Assembly: GCA_027493525.1 (NCBI GenBank)
Contig: JAOSKN010000003.1
Coordinates: 992,001-1,056,000 of the forward strand
Reading direction: 5' to 3'
DNA length: 64,000 bases
From: Planctomycetota bacterium
GTDB taxonomy: Bacteria; Planctomycetota; SZUA-567; H5-PLA8
The notes under the pieces were generated by a model. The model did no database searches. It saw only the letters and a list, made by a program, of their open reading frames with translations, and was not told the DNA's origin. Positions within the stretch are counted from its first letter, which is position 1; each line of letters opens with the position of its first letter. Positions 16,534 through 30,395 of this stretch are shown in pieces. A program made the translations under genes and the position numbers.

Positions 16534-16885
16534 GGATCCGCAACAACGTCGCGCGCAGGAGCTGTTCGATGCGAACAGCGGATTTCTTACCGCCAATTAT
16601 GTGCTGGCAGAGCTCCACGCTCTGGCCCTGGTACGAAGAATCCCCAGGCGCATGGTTCTGGGATACAGCCGCAAGTTGCTTGAGCAGTCCGATCTGGAGC
16701 TTACGTGGGTCGGCAAGGATCTTCATACCGGCGCCTTGACGCTGTTGGAATCGCGCGCCGACAAGACCTATTCCCTCTGCGACGCGGTGAGCTTTCTCGT
16801 CATGCGCGCGCAGGGCGAGACCGAGGCGCTCACGACCGACCGGCATTTCGAGCAGGAAGGCTTCGTGCGCCTGCTGCCGGCGTGA
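16478..16885 (+). CDS. PIN-domain toxin (VapC-like ribonuclease)
   Basis: 135 residues from ATG 16478. The PIN-fold acidic residues are visible: Asp in MFLDTSGLF, Glu in ANYVLAELHALA, Asp in SLCDAVSFLVM and Asp in TTDRHFEQEGF, a four-acid metal-binding nuclease site. VapC-type proteins cleave tRNA or rRNA, and partner antitoxins block them. The start overlaps the antitoxin gene by 56 bp, suggesting coupled translation; a slightly later ATG at 16490 has AAGAGGAC ahead of it and is an alternative start. Length is typical of the family (~130). The RNA target is unknown. Confidence 0.85.
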   Translation: MKRTMFLDTSGLFALLSDKDPQQRRAQELFDANSGFLTANYVLAELHALALVRRIPRRMVLGYSRKLLEQSDLELTWVGKDLHTGALTLLESRADKTYSLCDAVSFLVMRAQGETEALTTDRHFEQEGFVRLLPA

Positions 16886-16913
16886 GGCCAAGAGACGCCG
16901 CGAGTTTCGCCAC

Positions 16914-17447
16914 ATGAAATACTTCACCAAGGAAATGTGGCTGGGTTGGCAGGACAAACACAGCGCCAAGTGGTTCCGAATCGCCAATACTCGACGCGCA
17001 GCCTATTGGAAGCAGCTTGGCCGCCTGAGGCACAGGCTCTCGAAGCGCGCCCACGCTTTCTTCATGAACCGTTCCTTTCACGACGGCCGGCTGCTCGAAT
17101 TCCGCGTGCTGCAGCTTGGCGACAGCCCATGGGCGGCCCGGGAGCCGATGCTCCCGCCCCACCCGACGCGCGTCGAGATGGATGTCGTACCTTGCCGACC
17201 GGCGCATCTTTTCCGACTTGTGTACAAGCAAGTGCGCCGCATCGACCTGTCCTTCCCGAGCCAGCAGCCCCTGTTTCACCAAGAAGGCGGCGGCTTTGAC
17301 GACTGGGGCTACGACGAATTGACCCCCTGCGGGCGCGAGTTTCTTGCGCACGAGGTCCTGTTCGCATCCGGCGCAACCTTGCGTATCGAGTTCAAGTTCT
17401 TCGACTACAATCGGCAGGCCTTGCCCGAAAAGTGGAAGAGGATTTGA
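16914..17447 (+). CDS. Hypothetical protein beginning MKYFTKEMW
   Basis: A 177-residue soluble protein starting at ATG 16914. The N-terminus MKYFTKEMWLGWQDKH resembles a family of uncharacterised bacterial proteins (I recall DUF4085, unverified). It is rich in aromatic and basic residues, with a C-terminal beta-like segment EVLFASGATLRIEFKFFDYN. No signal peptide, cysteine cluster or membrane helix is seen. It lies 28 bp after the PIN toxin and 4 bp before a methyltransferase. Some members of such families sit near toxin genes, but no immunity role can be shown. Function unknown. Confidence 0.7.
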   Translation: MKYFTKEMWLGWQDKHSAKWFRIANTRRAAYWKQLGRLRHRLSKRAHAFFMNRSFHDGRLLEFRVLQLGDSPWAAREPMLPPHPTRVEMDVVPCRPAHLFRLVYKQVRRIDLSFPSQQPLFHQEGGGFDDWGYDELTPCGREFLAHEVLFASGATLRIEFKFFDYNRQALPEKWKRI

Positions 17448-17451
17448 ACGC

Positions 17452-18048
17452 ATGACGGCGGACCTTGCCTCGTTTTTACGCGAATGGCCGCCGACCTCGC
17501 GCTTGCTCGTGCTCGCGCCGGGACCCCGCGCCGAAGCCCACTTCCAGGCCGTGGAATTTGCCGGCCCGAAGGCGGCCTACTTTTTCCTGGACAGCCACGC
17601 GGAGCGTCTGCGCCGCGTGTCCAGTCAGCTCCAAGCCACTCCGCTGTGCGGCCAGGCCGCGCGGCTGCCGTTCCACGCGCGGAGCTTCGACGCGCTGCTG
17701 GCCGTCGAGGCGCTCTTCGCCGTCCGCCCGCCGTGGACGGTGCTGGCCGAGTTCCACCGCGTGCTGAAGCCGGACGGGAAGCTGTTGCAGCTCGAGCCGG
17801 CCGGAGAAGGCTTCATTTCGATGCTCCGCTCGCGCCTGCTCGGGCCGGGCAAACGCGTCTACCCGCTGGAGGAACTCCGCGAGCGGCTGGCGCGAACGGG
17901 CTTCGCGGTGGACCGGGCCGCGGCGGAGACCGTCGCAGGCCGCGCCATGAACGTCATGCTCGCGCGGAAGCTCGATGGCGAGGCCGGACCGGCGCCCACC
18001 TGGACCACCGCCCGGGAACTCTACGCCAAGCAGAAAAAGAAGGCCTGA
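17452..18048 (+). CDS. Class I SAM-dependent methyltransferase-like protein
   Basis: 198 residues from ATG 17452, 4 bp after the preceding stop. The pattern of a Rossmann methyltransferase is present in weakened form. The usual GxGxG loop is replaced by LVLAPGPRAEAHF, followed by AAYFFLDSHAERLRRV, a catalytic-strand-like SFDALLAVEALFAV, and FHRVLKPDGKLLQLEP, which is the typical post-motif helix and strand. It lacks a clear glycine motif I, so SAM binding is uncertain. It may be an inactive or specialised member. A longer reading frame upstream overlaps the preceding gene and is not preferred. The substrate is unknown. Confidence 0.7.
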   Translation: MTADLASFLREWPPTSRLLVLAPGPRAEAHFQAVEFAGPKAAYFFLDSHAERLRRVSSQLQATPLCGQAARLPFHARSFDALLAVEALFAVRPPWTVLAEFHRVLKPDGKLLQLEPAGEGFISMLRSRLLGPGKRVYPLEELRERLARTGFAVDRAAAETVAGRAMNVMLARKLDGEAGPAPTWTTARELYAKQKKKA

Positions 18049-18055
18049 TCCAGGC

Positions 18056-18754
18056 TTACTCTCCGTCCTTGATCCCCGCATGCAGCGCGAGACTCGCGAC
18101 GAAGAGCTTGAGGTTCCACGCGCAGACGACGAACGAGCCCATCCAGAGCAGCAGATAAACGAGCGTATCCAGGTCGTCGGCGCCGGCCATCAGGCCGAAG
18201 AGCGCCGAGGTGGGCAGCGTGACGAAGAGCGCGGCGGCCGGGAGCAGCAGCATCCCGCTGACCATCGCCCAGACCCGGCCCAGCGAACCCTCGATGCGCA
18301 GCTTCTCGCAGTAGCGCAGCCCCCAGGCCGCGCCGGCCAGGAGCAGGCTGCTGGTGAAGAGGCACAACTGGAGCACGGTGGGCAGCTTCTCGCGGTCCTG
18401 CACCGAGCCTTCCCAGAGGAAGCTGACGCGCGAGAAGTTCTCCAGGAAGTACAGCGTCGCCTGCACGCCCAGGCCGAGCACGAAGACCATGGCGACCAGT
18501 TCGAGCGTGCGGAAGGCGAAGCGCGTCAGGATGCGATAACCGGCGTAGGCCGTGGCCGCGCCGACCAGGATGCGCATGATCCCGTCCATGGCCGAGCGTC
18601 CGCTTTCAGGCGTGCTGAACTGCACCGCCAGCCAGGTCATGCCGAAGGCGTTGGCGCCCATAAGCAGGAGCAGCCAGCGGACCCAGGAAAGCTGCGCCGG
18701 CGGCGGCGGCTCGAGCCGCGGGCCCTTGTACACGCTCTCGTCGAGGTCGGTCAT
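18056..18754 (-). CDS. Integral membrane protein, about five to six TM helices
   Basis: ATG at 18754 gives a 232-residue protein. It has hydrophobic helices at WVRWLLLLMGANAFGMTWL, IMRILVGAATAYAGYRIL, LELVAMVFVLGLGVQATLYF, LQLCLFTSSLLLAGAAWGL, VWAMVSGMLLLPAAALFVTL and LVYLLLWMGSFVVCAWNLKL. No family is recognised. It is the last gene of a three-gene minus-strand set, 4 bp after the methyltransferase at 18759-19547, so it is probably co-transcribed with that gene and the class V aminotransferase. A longer reading frame upstream overlaps the methyltransferase and looks spurious. Confidence 0.7.
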   Translation of the reverse strand: MTDLDESVYKGPRLEPPPPAQLSWVRWLLLLMGANAFGMTWLAVQFSTPESGRSAMDGIMRILVGAATAYAGYRILTRFAFRTLELVAMVFVLGLGVQATLYFLENFSRVSFLWEGSVQDREKLPTVLQLCLFTSSLLLAGAAWGLRYCEKLRIEGSLGRVWAMVSGMLLLPAAALFVTLPTSALFGLMAGADDLDTLVYLLLWMGSFVVCAWNLKLFVASLALHAGIKDGE

Positions 18755-18758
18755 GGCC

Positions 18759-19547
18759 TCACCCGCCCGGCGCCCGCGCGTACACGACCGTCCCGCGCCA
18801 GGAGATCTCGCCGAGGCGCCCGTCGCGTTCGAGCTGCGTGCGCATCGCCGCGAGGCCCGCATCGAACTCCGCCGGCTCCAGCAGGTCCAGGGTGCTGATG
18901 AAGCGCGCGCGGACCTTCTCGAGGTACTCCGCCCCGCCCGGGCCGCGCTCGTGGACCACGCCTTCGCGGCCGGCGCCCACGAAGCCTGCGTCGCGCAGTT
19001 CGCCCAGGACGCGCCCGACCTCCGGGAAGCGCGCGCAGTCGATCCGCGCAACGCTCGGAAACCAGCGCGCGAGCGCGCAGGCGCGGATCTGGGCATGATC
19101 GGTCGTGAGGAACGCCGCGCCGCCGCCGGGGCGCAAGGCCAGCCGCAGGCCGCGGAAGAGCCGCCGCCGCGCGGCCTCGTCGAGATGATGCAGGAAGAAG
19201 GTTCCCACCGCCGCGTCCAGTTGCGCCGGGCCGAGCGGCGGGCAAGAGGCGTCGGCGCGAACCAGCGCCGCGCGCGAAAGCTTGGGGCGGGCCTTGGACA
19301 GCATCCCGCGCGAGCGGTCCAGCGCCAGGATCGCGCCGGGCCAGTTCCGCTCCAGGCAACCGGTCAGGTTCCCCGTGCCGGCGCCGAGTTCCAGGAGCGT
19401 CCCAATCCCAGGCGCGCCGGCGGCGAGGCGGATCAGACGGCGGGCCATCTCGTCGTCCCAGGAACGGTGCTCGTCGTAACGCGCGGCAATCCGGTCGTAG
19501 TCCACGCGCCCGGCGGGGGCTTCCGGAGGGCTTCCTGGTTCAAGCAT
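18759..19547 (-). CDS. SAM-dependent methyltransferase
   Basis: 262 residues from ATG 19547. Motif I LLELGAGTGNLTG, motif II around ILALDRSRGML, the acidic motif ADASCPPLG, and LRLALRPGGGAAFLTTD are the classic class I methyltransferase order; the FHHL-like segment TFFLHHLDEAAR resembles UbiE-type enzymes. The N-terminus DYDRIAARYDEHRSWDDEMA is typical of enzymes acting on small lipophilic substrates. The last 8 bp of the aminotransferase gene overlap its start. The partner genes suggest a small-molecule modification step, but the substrate cannot be inferred. Confidence 0.85.
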   Translation of the reverse strand: MLEPGSPPEAPAGRVDYDRIAARYDEHRSWDDEMARRLIRLAAGAPGIGTLLELGAGTGNLTGCLERNWPGAILALDRSRGMLSKARPKLSRAALVRADASCPPLGPAQLDAAVGTFFLHHLDEAARRRLFRGLRLALRPGGGAAFLTTDHAQIRACALARWFPSVARIDCARFPEVGRVLGELRDAGFVGAGREGVVHERGPGGAEYLEKVRARFISTLDLLEPAEFDAGLAAMRTQLERDGRLGEISWRGTVVYARAPGG

Positions 19548-20676
19548 CGGGCAGCGCCTCCACGAGCCGCTCGATGTCGCGCTCGTCGTTCCACGCATGC
19601 ACCGCCGCGCGGAGGCGTTCGCCGCGCGGATTGACGAAAATTCGTTCCTGCTCCAGCGCTTCGGCCAGTTCGCGCGAGGGCCGGCCGGGGCAGGAGAACG
19701 AGACGATGCCCGACTGGTTCGCCGCGGCGTTCGCGCGGTCCACCCGCATGCCCTTCGCGCGCAGTCCCTCGGCCAGGAGGCGCGCAAGATCGAGCAGGCG
19801 CGCGGTGATAAACTTCAGCTCGGCGCGCTTGATGAATTCCAGCGCCGCGGCCAACCCGTAGACGCCGACGGTGTTGAGCGTGCCGCACTCGTAGCGCCGC
19901 GCGGTGGAGCAGAGTTCCTGGTCGTCCAGGTCGTAGCGCGCGGGGTTCTTGACGCCCCACCAGCCCAGCGCCAGGGGCTTCAGGTGCGGCAGCCACTTCC
20001 GGCGCACGAACAGGATGGCCTGCCCCTCCGGCCCGCAGAGCCACTTGTGCCCGTCGGCGGCCAGCGCGTCGATGCGCATGGTCCGCACGTCGAGCGGGAG
20101 CGCGCCGAGCCCCTGGATCGCGTCCACGCAAAAAAAGACGCCGCGCTGTTCGCACAGGGCGCCCAGTTTCTTCAAGTCCGCGCGGAAGCCGGTCAGGTAG
20201 TTGACGAAGGAGACCGAGAGCAGGCGCGTGCGCGCGTCCATCTTCGCCTCGACGTCCGCGGGCGTGAAGCCGCCTTCGGAATTCAGCGGCACGCGCCGGA
20301 CCTCCACGCCGCGCTCGGCCAGCGCCAGCCAGGGATAGGCGTTGGCGGGAAATTCGCCGGCCGGCAGGACGAGGTTGTCGCCTTGCTTCCATTCCAGGCC
20401 GTGGGCGACGGTGGCGAGGCCTTCGCTGGTGTTCTTGAGCAGCGCGATCTCGGCAGGCAGCGCGCCGAGCAGTTCGGCGGCGAGGGCGCGCGCGCGGTCG
20501 TAAGCCGCGTACCAATCGCGGTAGCCCAGCGCGCCGCGATCGCGCATGCCGGCCAGTTGCCCCTGCATGGCTTCGACAACCGGGACCGCCAGCGGCGCGA
20601 CGCTGGCCCAGCCGAAGTACGCCCACTCCCGCAAGACGGGGAAGGCCCTTCGGCACGCCATCCAGTCGGTGGCCAT
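19540..20676 (-). CDS. Aminotransferase class V family PLP enzyme
   Basis: 378 residues from ATG 20676 (GGAAGGAG upstream). It has the cysteine-desulfurase/kynureninase-like fold. PLP-binding Lys is at residue ~211 in ADGHKWLCGPEG, and the Asp/Gln set is in FFCVDAIQGLGAL. SVSFVNYLTGF contributes the phosphate loop, and NTVGVYGLAAALEF is typical of the C-terminal domain. It lacks a catalytic cysteine loop like that of NifS, so it is more likely an aminotransferase or epimerase-type member (isopenicillin-N epimerase-like). It is divergent from the large secreted protein at 20832. The substrate is unknown. Confidence 0.87.
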   Translation of the reverse strand: MATDWMACRRAFPVLREWAYFGWASVAPLAVPVVEAMQGQLAGMRDRGALGYRDWYAAYDRARALAAELLGALPAEIALLKNTSEGLATVAHGLEWKQGDNLVLPAGEFPANAYPWLALAERGVEVRRVPLNSEGGFTPADVEAKMDARTRLLSVSFVNYLTGFRADLKKLGALCEQRGVFFCVDAIQGLGALPLDVRTMRIDALAADGHKWLCGPEGQAILFVRRKWLPHLKPLALGWWGVKNPARYDLDDQELCSTARRYECGTLNTVGVYGLAAALEFIKRAELKFITARLLDLARLLAEGLRAKGMRVDRANAAANQSGIVSFSCPGRPSRELAEALEQERIFVNPRGERLRAAVHAWNDERDIERLVEALPDA

Positions 20677-20790
20677 CGTGGTAGGCGCTCCTTCCAAGCC
20701 GTTCCCATCTTCGCTTCCCCGGTCCTCGCGCGCAAGAAACGGCGAATACGGCGGCTTTCTTCAACGCGCCGGACCTCGACGGTGTAAAAT

Positions 20791-20808
20791 GGATTAGTGC
20801 ACTAGTCC
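20791..20808. promoter_or_regulatory. 18-bp imperfect palindrome, possible operator
   Basis: GGATTAGTGCACTAGTCC is symmetric except for one pair, 24 bp before the 20832 start and directly after TAAAAT, which could serve as a -10. It lies in the divergent promoter region shared with the aminotransferase gene. Confidence 0.4.
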
Positions 20809-20831
20809 ACGAAAAGCCGAGGAAGCCCTCG

Positions 20832-23707
20832 ATGCGACGCCCCGTCCTGCCCATCGCGTTCGGCCTGACCCTTGCCTGCCTGTGCCTCGCGGTGGCGGCC
20901 GCGGCGGGCGAGCCGGAAGGCGCTTCGGTCAAACTGGCCTGCACCCGGGACGTCTGGATCAGTTCCTACAAGAAGGAAAACACCAACAGCATGGGGCGCA
21001 CGGAGCGCCTGAAGATGAAGTTCCTGGAGGAGTTCTTCCTGCTGGACTTCGACTGGACGGCGCTAAAGGGCAAGCGCGTGGCGGAGTCCGGAGGCTGGCT
21101 GTACTTGCGCGTGGACGAGGCGCAGGCGGCGAAGGGCATGCAGCGGCTGAAGCTCGGGCACCTGCTCGACGAACTCAAAGGCGTCCCCGTGCGCTGGGTG
21201 GGCGTGAGCACGGTCTCCTCGCATTGGGTCGAAGGGGTGCAGGCGGAGGAGTACAAAGACGACCCGGAAGGGCGCGGCGCGACGTTCGACGAGGCCAGCT
21301 TCGGCGCCGAACCTTGGGCCTGGCCGGGCAGCCGTCCGTGGGACGTGATCCATGGGAATGGGAACAGCGTCGGCGCGCGGACCGAGGCCGAACGGCTGGA
21401 CGGCTACTGGTTCCGCGTGCCGGTCTCCCGCGCGCAGCTCGAGACGCTGCGGGCCGAAGGCGGCCACGGGTTGTGGCTCAGCGAGGACACGTTCCCCTCC
21501 GGCGGCGAGGCGCTGGACCTGTTCGTGCACAGCCGGGAGTCGAAGGGCTGCGAGCCGTATCTCGTGGTGCAGATTGAAGGCGACGACGCGCAGGCGCCCG
21601 AGGCGCCGGCCGTGGTCATGGAACCCGCGCCCGAAGCGTCCACGACTTCGACTGGCGCCTTACGCCTTCAATTCGTGGTTCCCGAAGACGCGGCGGCGTT
21701 CCACGTGCGCGTCGACGGCAAGCGCCTGGAGCCCTGGCAGGTCGCGCGTCCGGGGACGGCCGGCGCGTCACAGACGCTGGTCCTGCGCGATCTCCCGCCG
21801 GAGCGGGAACTGGCCATCTCTTTCGCGGTCGCCGACGGCGCGGGGAACGTCTCCGCGGCGGTGGAGCAGAAGGTTGCCAGCGCGGCGGCCCTGCCCATCC
21901 CGCCGGCGCTGCCGGAGCCTACCTTCAAACCGCAGGGCGGCGAGCCGCCGGCGCGCGACGGCAAGTTGAAGGTCTGGGCCGTACCGGAATGCGTCAAGAC
22001 CGATCCGGTCCGGGGACGGTCCATTTCGAGGGCCAGGCCGGCGCGATCTTCCACGCGAAGAACCCGGTCTGGGACGGCGCAACGGGCACGATCCGGCTCG
22101 TCGCCGCGCGCGGCGAACTCGTGGGCGTGGAGCTGATCTTCGAGCGCGCCGGCGAGGAGCCCGTCGAGGAGATCCGGGTCGAGCTGCGCGACTTGGCGGG
22201 AGCGGACGGCAAGACCTTTCCCGCCGCCGCACACGCCCGGAAGTTCCGCACTTGGTACGTGAAGCCGAAGGACGAGTACCTGAGCGAGTACGCCATCCCG
22301 GATGACGGCCCGCTCAGCGTGCCCTTCGCGAAGAACGAGATCCCCGGGCAGAAGCACCAGGGCCTGCTGCTCGACTTCCACGTGCCTCCGGAGACCGCGC
22401 CCGGCGCGTACGCAGGGAAGCTCGGACTCTCCGCACGGGGGATCGCGCCCTTCGAACTGGAGCTGCGCCTGGAGGTCTTCCCGGCCACGCTCCCCGGCGA
22501 ACTGAGCTTCAACCCGGAGCTGAACAGCTACGGCCCGCCCGGCGGCGCGGGATCGGACTACTACTACGCCGCGCATAAGCTCGCCCACTACCACCGCTGC
22601 ACGCTCAATACGCTGCCGTACTCGCAGAGCGGGAAGATTCGCGAACCCTGGGACGCGCCGGTGCGGGACGGGAAGGTCGCCGACTGGAGCGCCTTCGACA
22701 AGACGCTCGGCCCGCTCCTGGACGGCTCGCTCTTCAAGGACAATCCGCGCGCGGGCGTGCCGGTGAAGACCTTCTACCTGGGCTTCTTCGAGCAGTACCC
22801 GGAGGACTTCACGAAGCACTTCAAATGGAAAAAGCCCGGCGCGAACGCCGCGCAGGTGACCGAGTACCGGCTGCTCGGCCCCAAGCCTGCCGAAGCCTTC
22901 GAGGCGTCGTACCGCGAGCTTTTCGCCTCCGTCGTGGACGATTACGCCAAGCACTTCGCGGCCAAGGGCTGGACGCGCGCCGAGGCGCAGTTCTACCTGA
23001 ACAACAAGGACAATGAGCACGGCAAGAACTTCTGGCACCTCGACGAGCCGGCCTCGGAGCCCGACTACCAGGCGCTGGCCGAGTGGGGCCGGATGTGGCG
23101 GGAGGGCCTGAAGAACCACGCAGGCGTCCCGCTCTATTACCGCGCCGACGTCTCGCGCCCGTACTGGGCCTTCGGGCAGTTGGACGGGCTGGTGGACCAC
23201 ATGTACGTCAACGGGCGCGCGTTTTCGATGCCCCGCACGATTGAGGAACTGCACCGGCGCAACCCGTATCGCTGGTACGTCTACGGCTCGTGCAACGCCC
23301 CGGGCAAGAGCAACCTCCAGTCGGCGGCGTGGTGCCTGAAAGCCTGGGCGCTGGGCGCCGAGGGCGTGCTGCCCTGGAATGCGACGGGCAAGCCGGACTT
23401 CAAGAAGGGCAACGACCTGGCGCTAATTACGGCCGGCGAGGGCGCGGGCCATGCCGGGCCGGTCGCCTCGCTGCGCGTGCTCGCGCTGCGGCGCGGCGCC
23501 CAGGACGCTGAACTCCTGCGGCTCTGGATGGCTCGCAAGAAGTGGACGCTTGGGCAGGCGGCGGCGCTGGTGAGCACGAAGGTCCCGCTGGCGAGCGAGT
23601 TCAAGCAGGCTTTCGACGACGACGCGGCGGCGGTGGATTTTGAGCACCTGAGCGTACAAGGCTTCGCGGAGCTGAAGGAAGGGCTGTTACGCACCTTGTC
23701 CGAGTAG
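20832..23707 (+). CDS. Large secreted DUF4091/GH123-like protein (one frameshift near 22010)
   Basis: Joining the two reading frames across a single-base indel near 22008-22015 (a G4 run, between CVKTDPV and PGTVHFEGQAG) gives about 958 residues. An N-terminal signal peptide (RPVLPIAFGLTLACLCLAVA, then AAAAGEP) is followed by beta-sandwich regions with fibronectin-like segments (ERELAISFAVADGAGNVSAA). The C-terminal half has a catalytic TIM-barrel look: FLGFFEQYPEDF, WHLDEPASEPDYQALAE (an acidic DEP motif), NAPGKSNLQSAAWCLKAWAL. This matches DUF4091/GH123-type proteins, which often hydrolyse glycans. It is probably exported and acts on an extracellular substrate. The start ATG 20832 has GAGGAAG upstream. 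Confidence 0.75.
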
Positions 23708-23875
23708 ACGCTTCGCGTTGTGTTAAGCCATGTTTCACCTGGAATTAACCACCGGCTCAAAACCAACCTCGCGCAGTCCATTTTACTTGCTCGCCAACCT
23801 GCTTGTCGGTATACCGGCACTCAAGCTCCACAGCACGCGGTTCGGAACCATCGACCTTCGTTTTGAGGGTTCGTC

Positions 23876-24541
23876 GTGTCCAACCTCTTTCCTGCCTACT
23901 CACGCAGGATCTTTCTGGTGGCCCTGCTCGGACTGGCCCTGATTGGGGTGTTGGTCGTCGCTGGAGTCACCTACTACGTAACGCCTAAGTACACGCGCGT
24001 GGGGTATCAGCCGCAGCAGCCGATCTCTTTCAGCCACAAGTGGCACGTGGGCGAGCTGGGCCTGGACTGCCGGTATTGCCATAACCACGTCGGCGACTCG
24101 CCGCACTCGAACGTGCCCGGGACCGCAACGTGCATCAACTGCCATGGGAAGGACTTCGGGGGCATCAAGCCGGACAGCCCCGAGTTGGCCCCGCTGCGCG
24201 TCGCCTGGGACACAGGGCAGCCGGTGCCGTGGATCCGCATCCATAAGGTCCCCGAATACGTCTACTTCAACCATGCCGTGCACGTGAAGCGCGGGGTGAG
24301 CTGCGTGAGCTGCCACGGCAAGGTCAACGAGATGGAAGTGGTCTACCACCACGAGCCGCTGAGCATGGGCTGGTGCCTGAACTGCCACCGCAACCCGGAG
24401 AAGGCGCTGCGCCCGGCCGACCAGGTGACCAACCTGAACTGGAGCCCCAACGACAGCGGCAGCCAGGATGCCTTCGTGAAGGCTCTGATCAAGGACGCGG
24501 ACATCAAGCCGCCGAAAGACTGTTCGGCGTGCCATCGCTGA
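23876..24541 (+). CDS. actA: Alternative complex III subunit ActA, pentahaem cytochrome c
   Basis: 221 residues from GTG 23876 (GAGGG upstream). One TM helix (RIFLVALLGLALIGVLVVAG) anchors it, with five CxxCH haem sites at residues 65-69, 86-90, 143-147, 167-171 and 216-220, and several free His as distal ligands. ActA is the membrane-anchored multihaem subunit that passes electrons out of ACIII. It is the first gene of the act operon. A 168-bp gap separates it from the preceding gene, so the operon promoter is probably there, although I see no strong consensus. Confidence 0.95.
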   Translation: MSNLFPAYSRRIFLVALLGLALIGVLVVAGVTYYVTPKYTRVGYQPQQPISFSHKWHVGELGLDCRYCHNHVGDSPHSNVPGTATCINCHGKDFGGIKPDSPELAPLRVAWDTGQPVPWIRIHKVPEYVYFNHAVHVKRGVSCVSCHGKVNEMEVVYHHEPLSMGWCLNCHRNPEKALRPADQVTNLNWSPNDSGSQDAFVKALIKDADIKPPKDCSACHR

Positions 24542-24558
24542 GGAACTCGAGACGTCCC

Positions 24559-29187
<4,629 letters not shown>

Positions 29188-29214
29188 CAATAGAGGAGGC
29201 AGGAGAGAGGCAAC

Positions 29215-29774
29215 GTGGCCGCCGACGAGACGACGACCCCGGGACGCCCGCGCCGGCCTTCATGGTCGCGGAGTTCCCGCGCGAGCACGCGCTGCTGCAT
29301 GCCGCGCGCGGCCTGCGCAAGGCCGGGTATCTGCGCTACGACGTCCAGACGCCCTACCCCATCCACGGGATGGACGAGGCGATGGGGCTGGGCCGCAGCA
29401 AGGTCTCGTACTGCACGCTGGCCGGCGCGCTGACGGGGTTCTCCATCGCCGTCGGGCTGCAGTACTACGCGCAGGCGATCGATTATCCGCTGATCACGGG
29501 CGGCAAGCCCTACGCGAGCTGGCCGGCGTGGATGGTGATCATGTTCGAGCTGACGGTGCTCTTCTCGGCCTTCGGGACCGTCTTCGGCATGATCGCGCTG
29601 AACGGGCTGCCCAACTGGTACCACCCGACGCTGAAGCACGCGCCGATGCTGGGGGCCACCGACAACCGTTTTTTCATGGTCGTGGACGCGACGGACGTGC
29701 TGTTCCACGAGGAACGGACGCGGGCGCTGCTGCTGGAATTGGGCGGCCGGAACGTGGCGCTGCTGGAGCCTTGA
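29215..29774 (+). CDS. actD: Alternative complex III subunit ActD (DUF3341; one frameshift near 29237-29243)
   Basis: A ~186-residue protein. GTG 29215 has GGAGGCAGGAGAGAGG upstream. A single-base indel in the C4G3 run at 29237-29243 shifts the frame from AADETTT into PGTPAPAFMVAEFPREH. The body, with HAARGLRKAGYLRYD and PYPIHGMDEAMG, is characteristic of ActD, and two TM helices follow (STLAGALTGFSIAVGLQ-like, and WMVIMFELTVLFSAFGTVF). ActD is a peripheral-to-membrane subunit of ACIII without cofactors. It ends 4 bp before actE. Confidence 0.88.
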
Positions 29775-29778
29775 GCCG

Positions 29779-30395
29779 ATGATCCGACTGATGCTCATCC
29801 TGGTCGGCTGCGTGGCGCTGGTCACGGTGGCGCTGCTGGGCTTCCGCGGCTCCAAGTCGGACAAGCCGCCGCTGATGCCCTTCCTGGACATGGTGGACCA
29901 GCAGAAGTACATGCCGCAGAGCGAGAGCCGCTACTTCGCCGACGGACGCTCCCAGCGTTTGCCGCCGGAACACGCCGTGCCCTGGGGGCGCAAGGCCGAA
30001 CGCGCCGACCCGGAATTCGCCACGGCCGACGCGGACCTGTTCGAGCTGAAGAAGATGCCCCTCGCCATGGACCGCGCGCTGCTCGTACGCGGGCGCGAGA
30101 AGTACGCGATCAACTGCGCGGTCTGCCACGGCCTCAGCGGCAAGGGCGACGGGATCGTGACGAAATACGGGCTGGTCCCCCGCCCTCGTACCACTCCGAC
30201 CGGATCCGCGAGATGCCCGACGGCGAGTTCTACAAGGTCATCACGCTGGGCAAGGGCAAGATGGGCTCCTACGCCGACAAGCTCGCGCGCGAGGACCGGT
30301 GGGCGGTCATCGCCTACGTGCGCGCCCTGCAGCGCGCCCAGAACGCGAAGCTCGAGGACGTGCCGGAAGAGGCGCGAAAGGAATTGAGCAAGTGA
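29779..30395 (+). CDS. actE: Alternative complex III subunit ActE, monohaem cytochrome c (one frameshift at 30177-30181)
   Basis: About 205 residues after restoring one C in the C5 run at 30177-30181 (GLVP then PPSYHSDRIREMPDGE). One N-terminal TM helix (LMLILVGCVALVTVALLGF) anchors it, followed by a globular cytochrome c with a single CAVCH haem site in KYAINCAVCHGLSGKGDG and a Met-containing loop near EMPDGEFY. ActE is the peripheral cytochrome that feeds electrons out of the complex. The stop TGA overlaps the GTG of actF (GTGA at 30392). Confidence 0.93.

Noticed and set aside
13754..16987. A 1077-codon minus-strand open frame across rho and coaE
   Set aside because: Complementary shadow; the plus strand encodes clear CoaE and Rho proteins.
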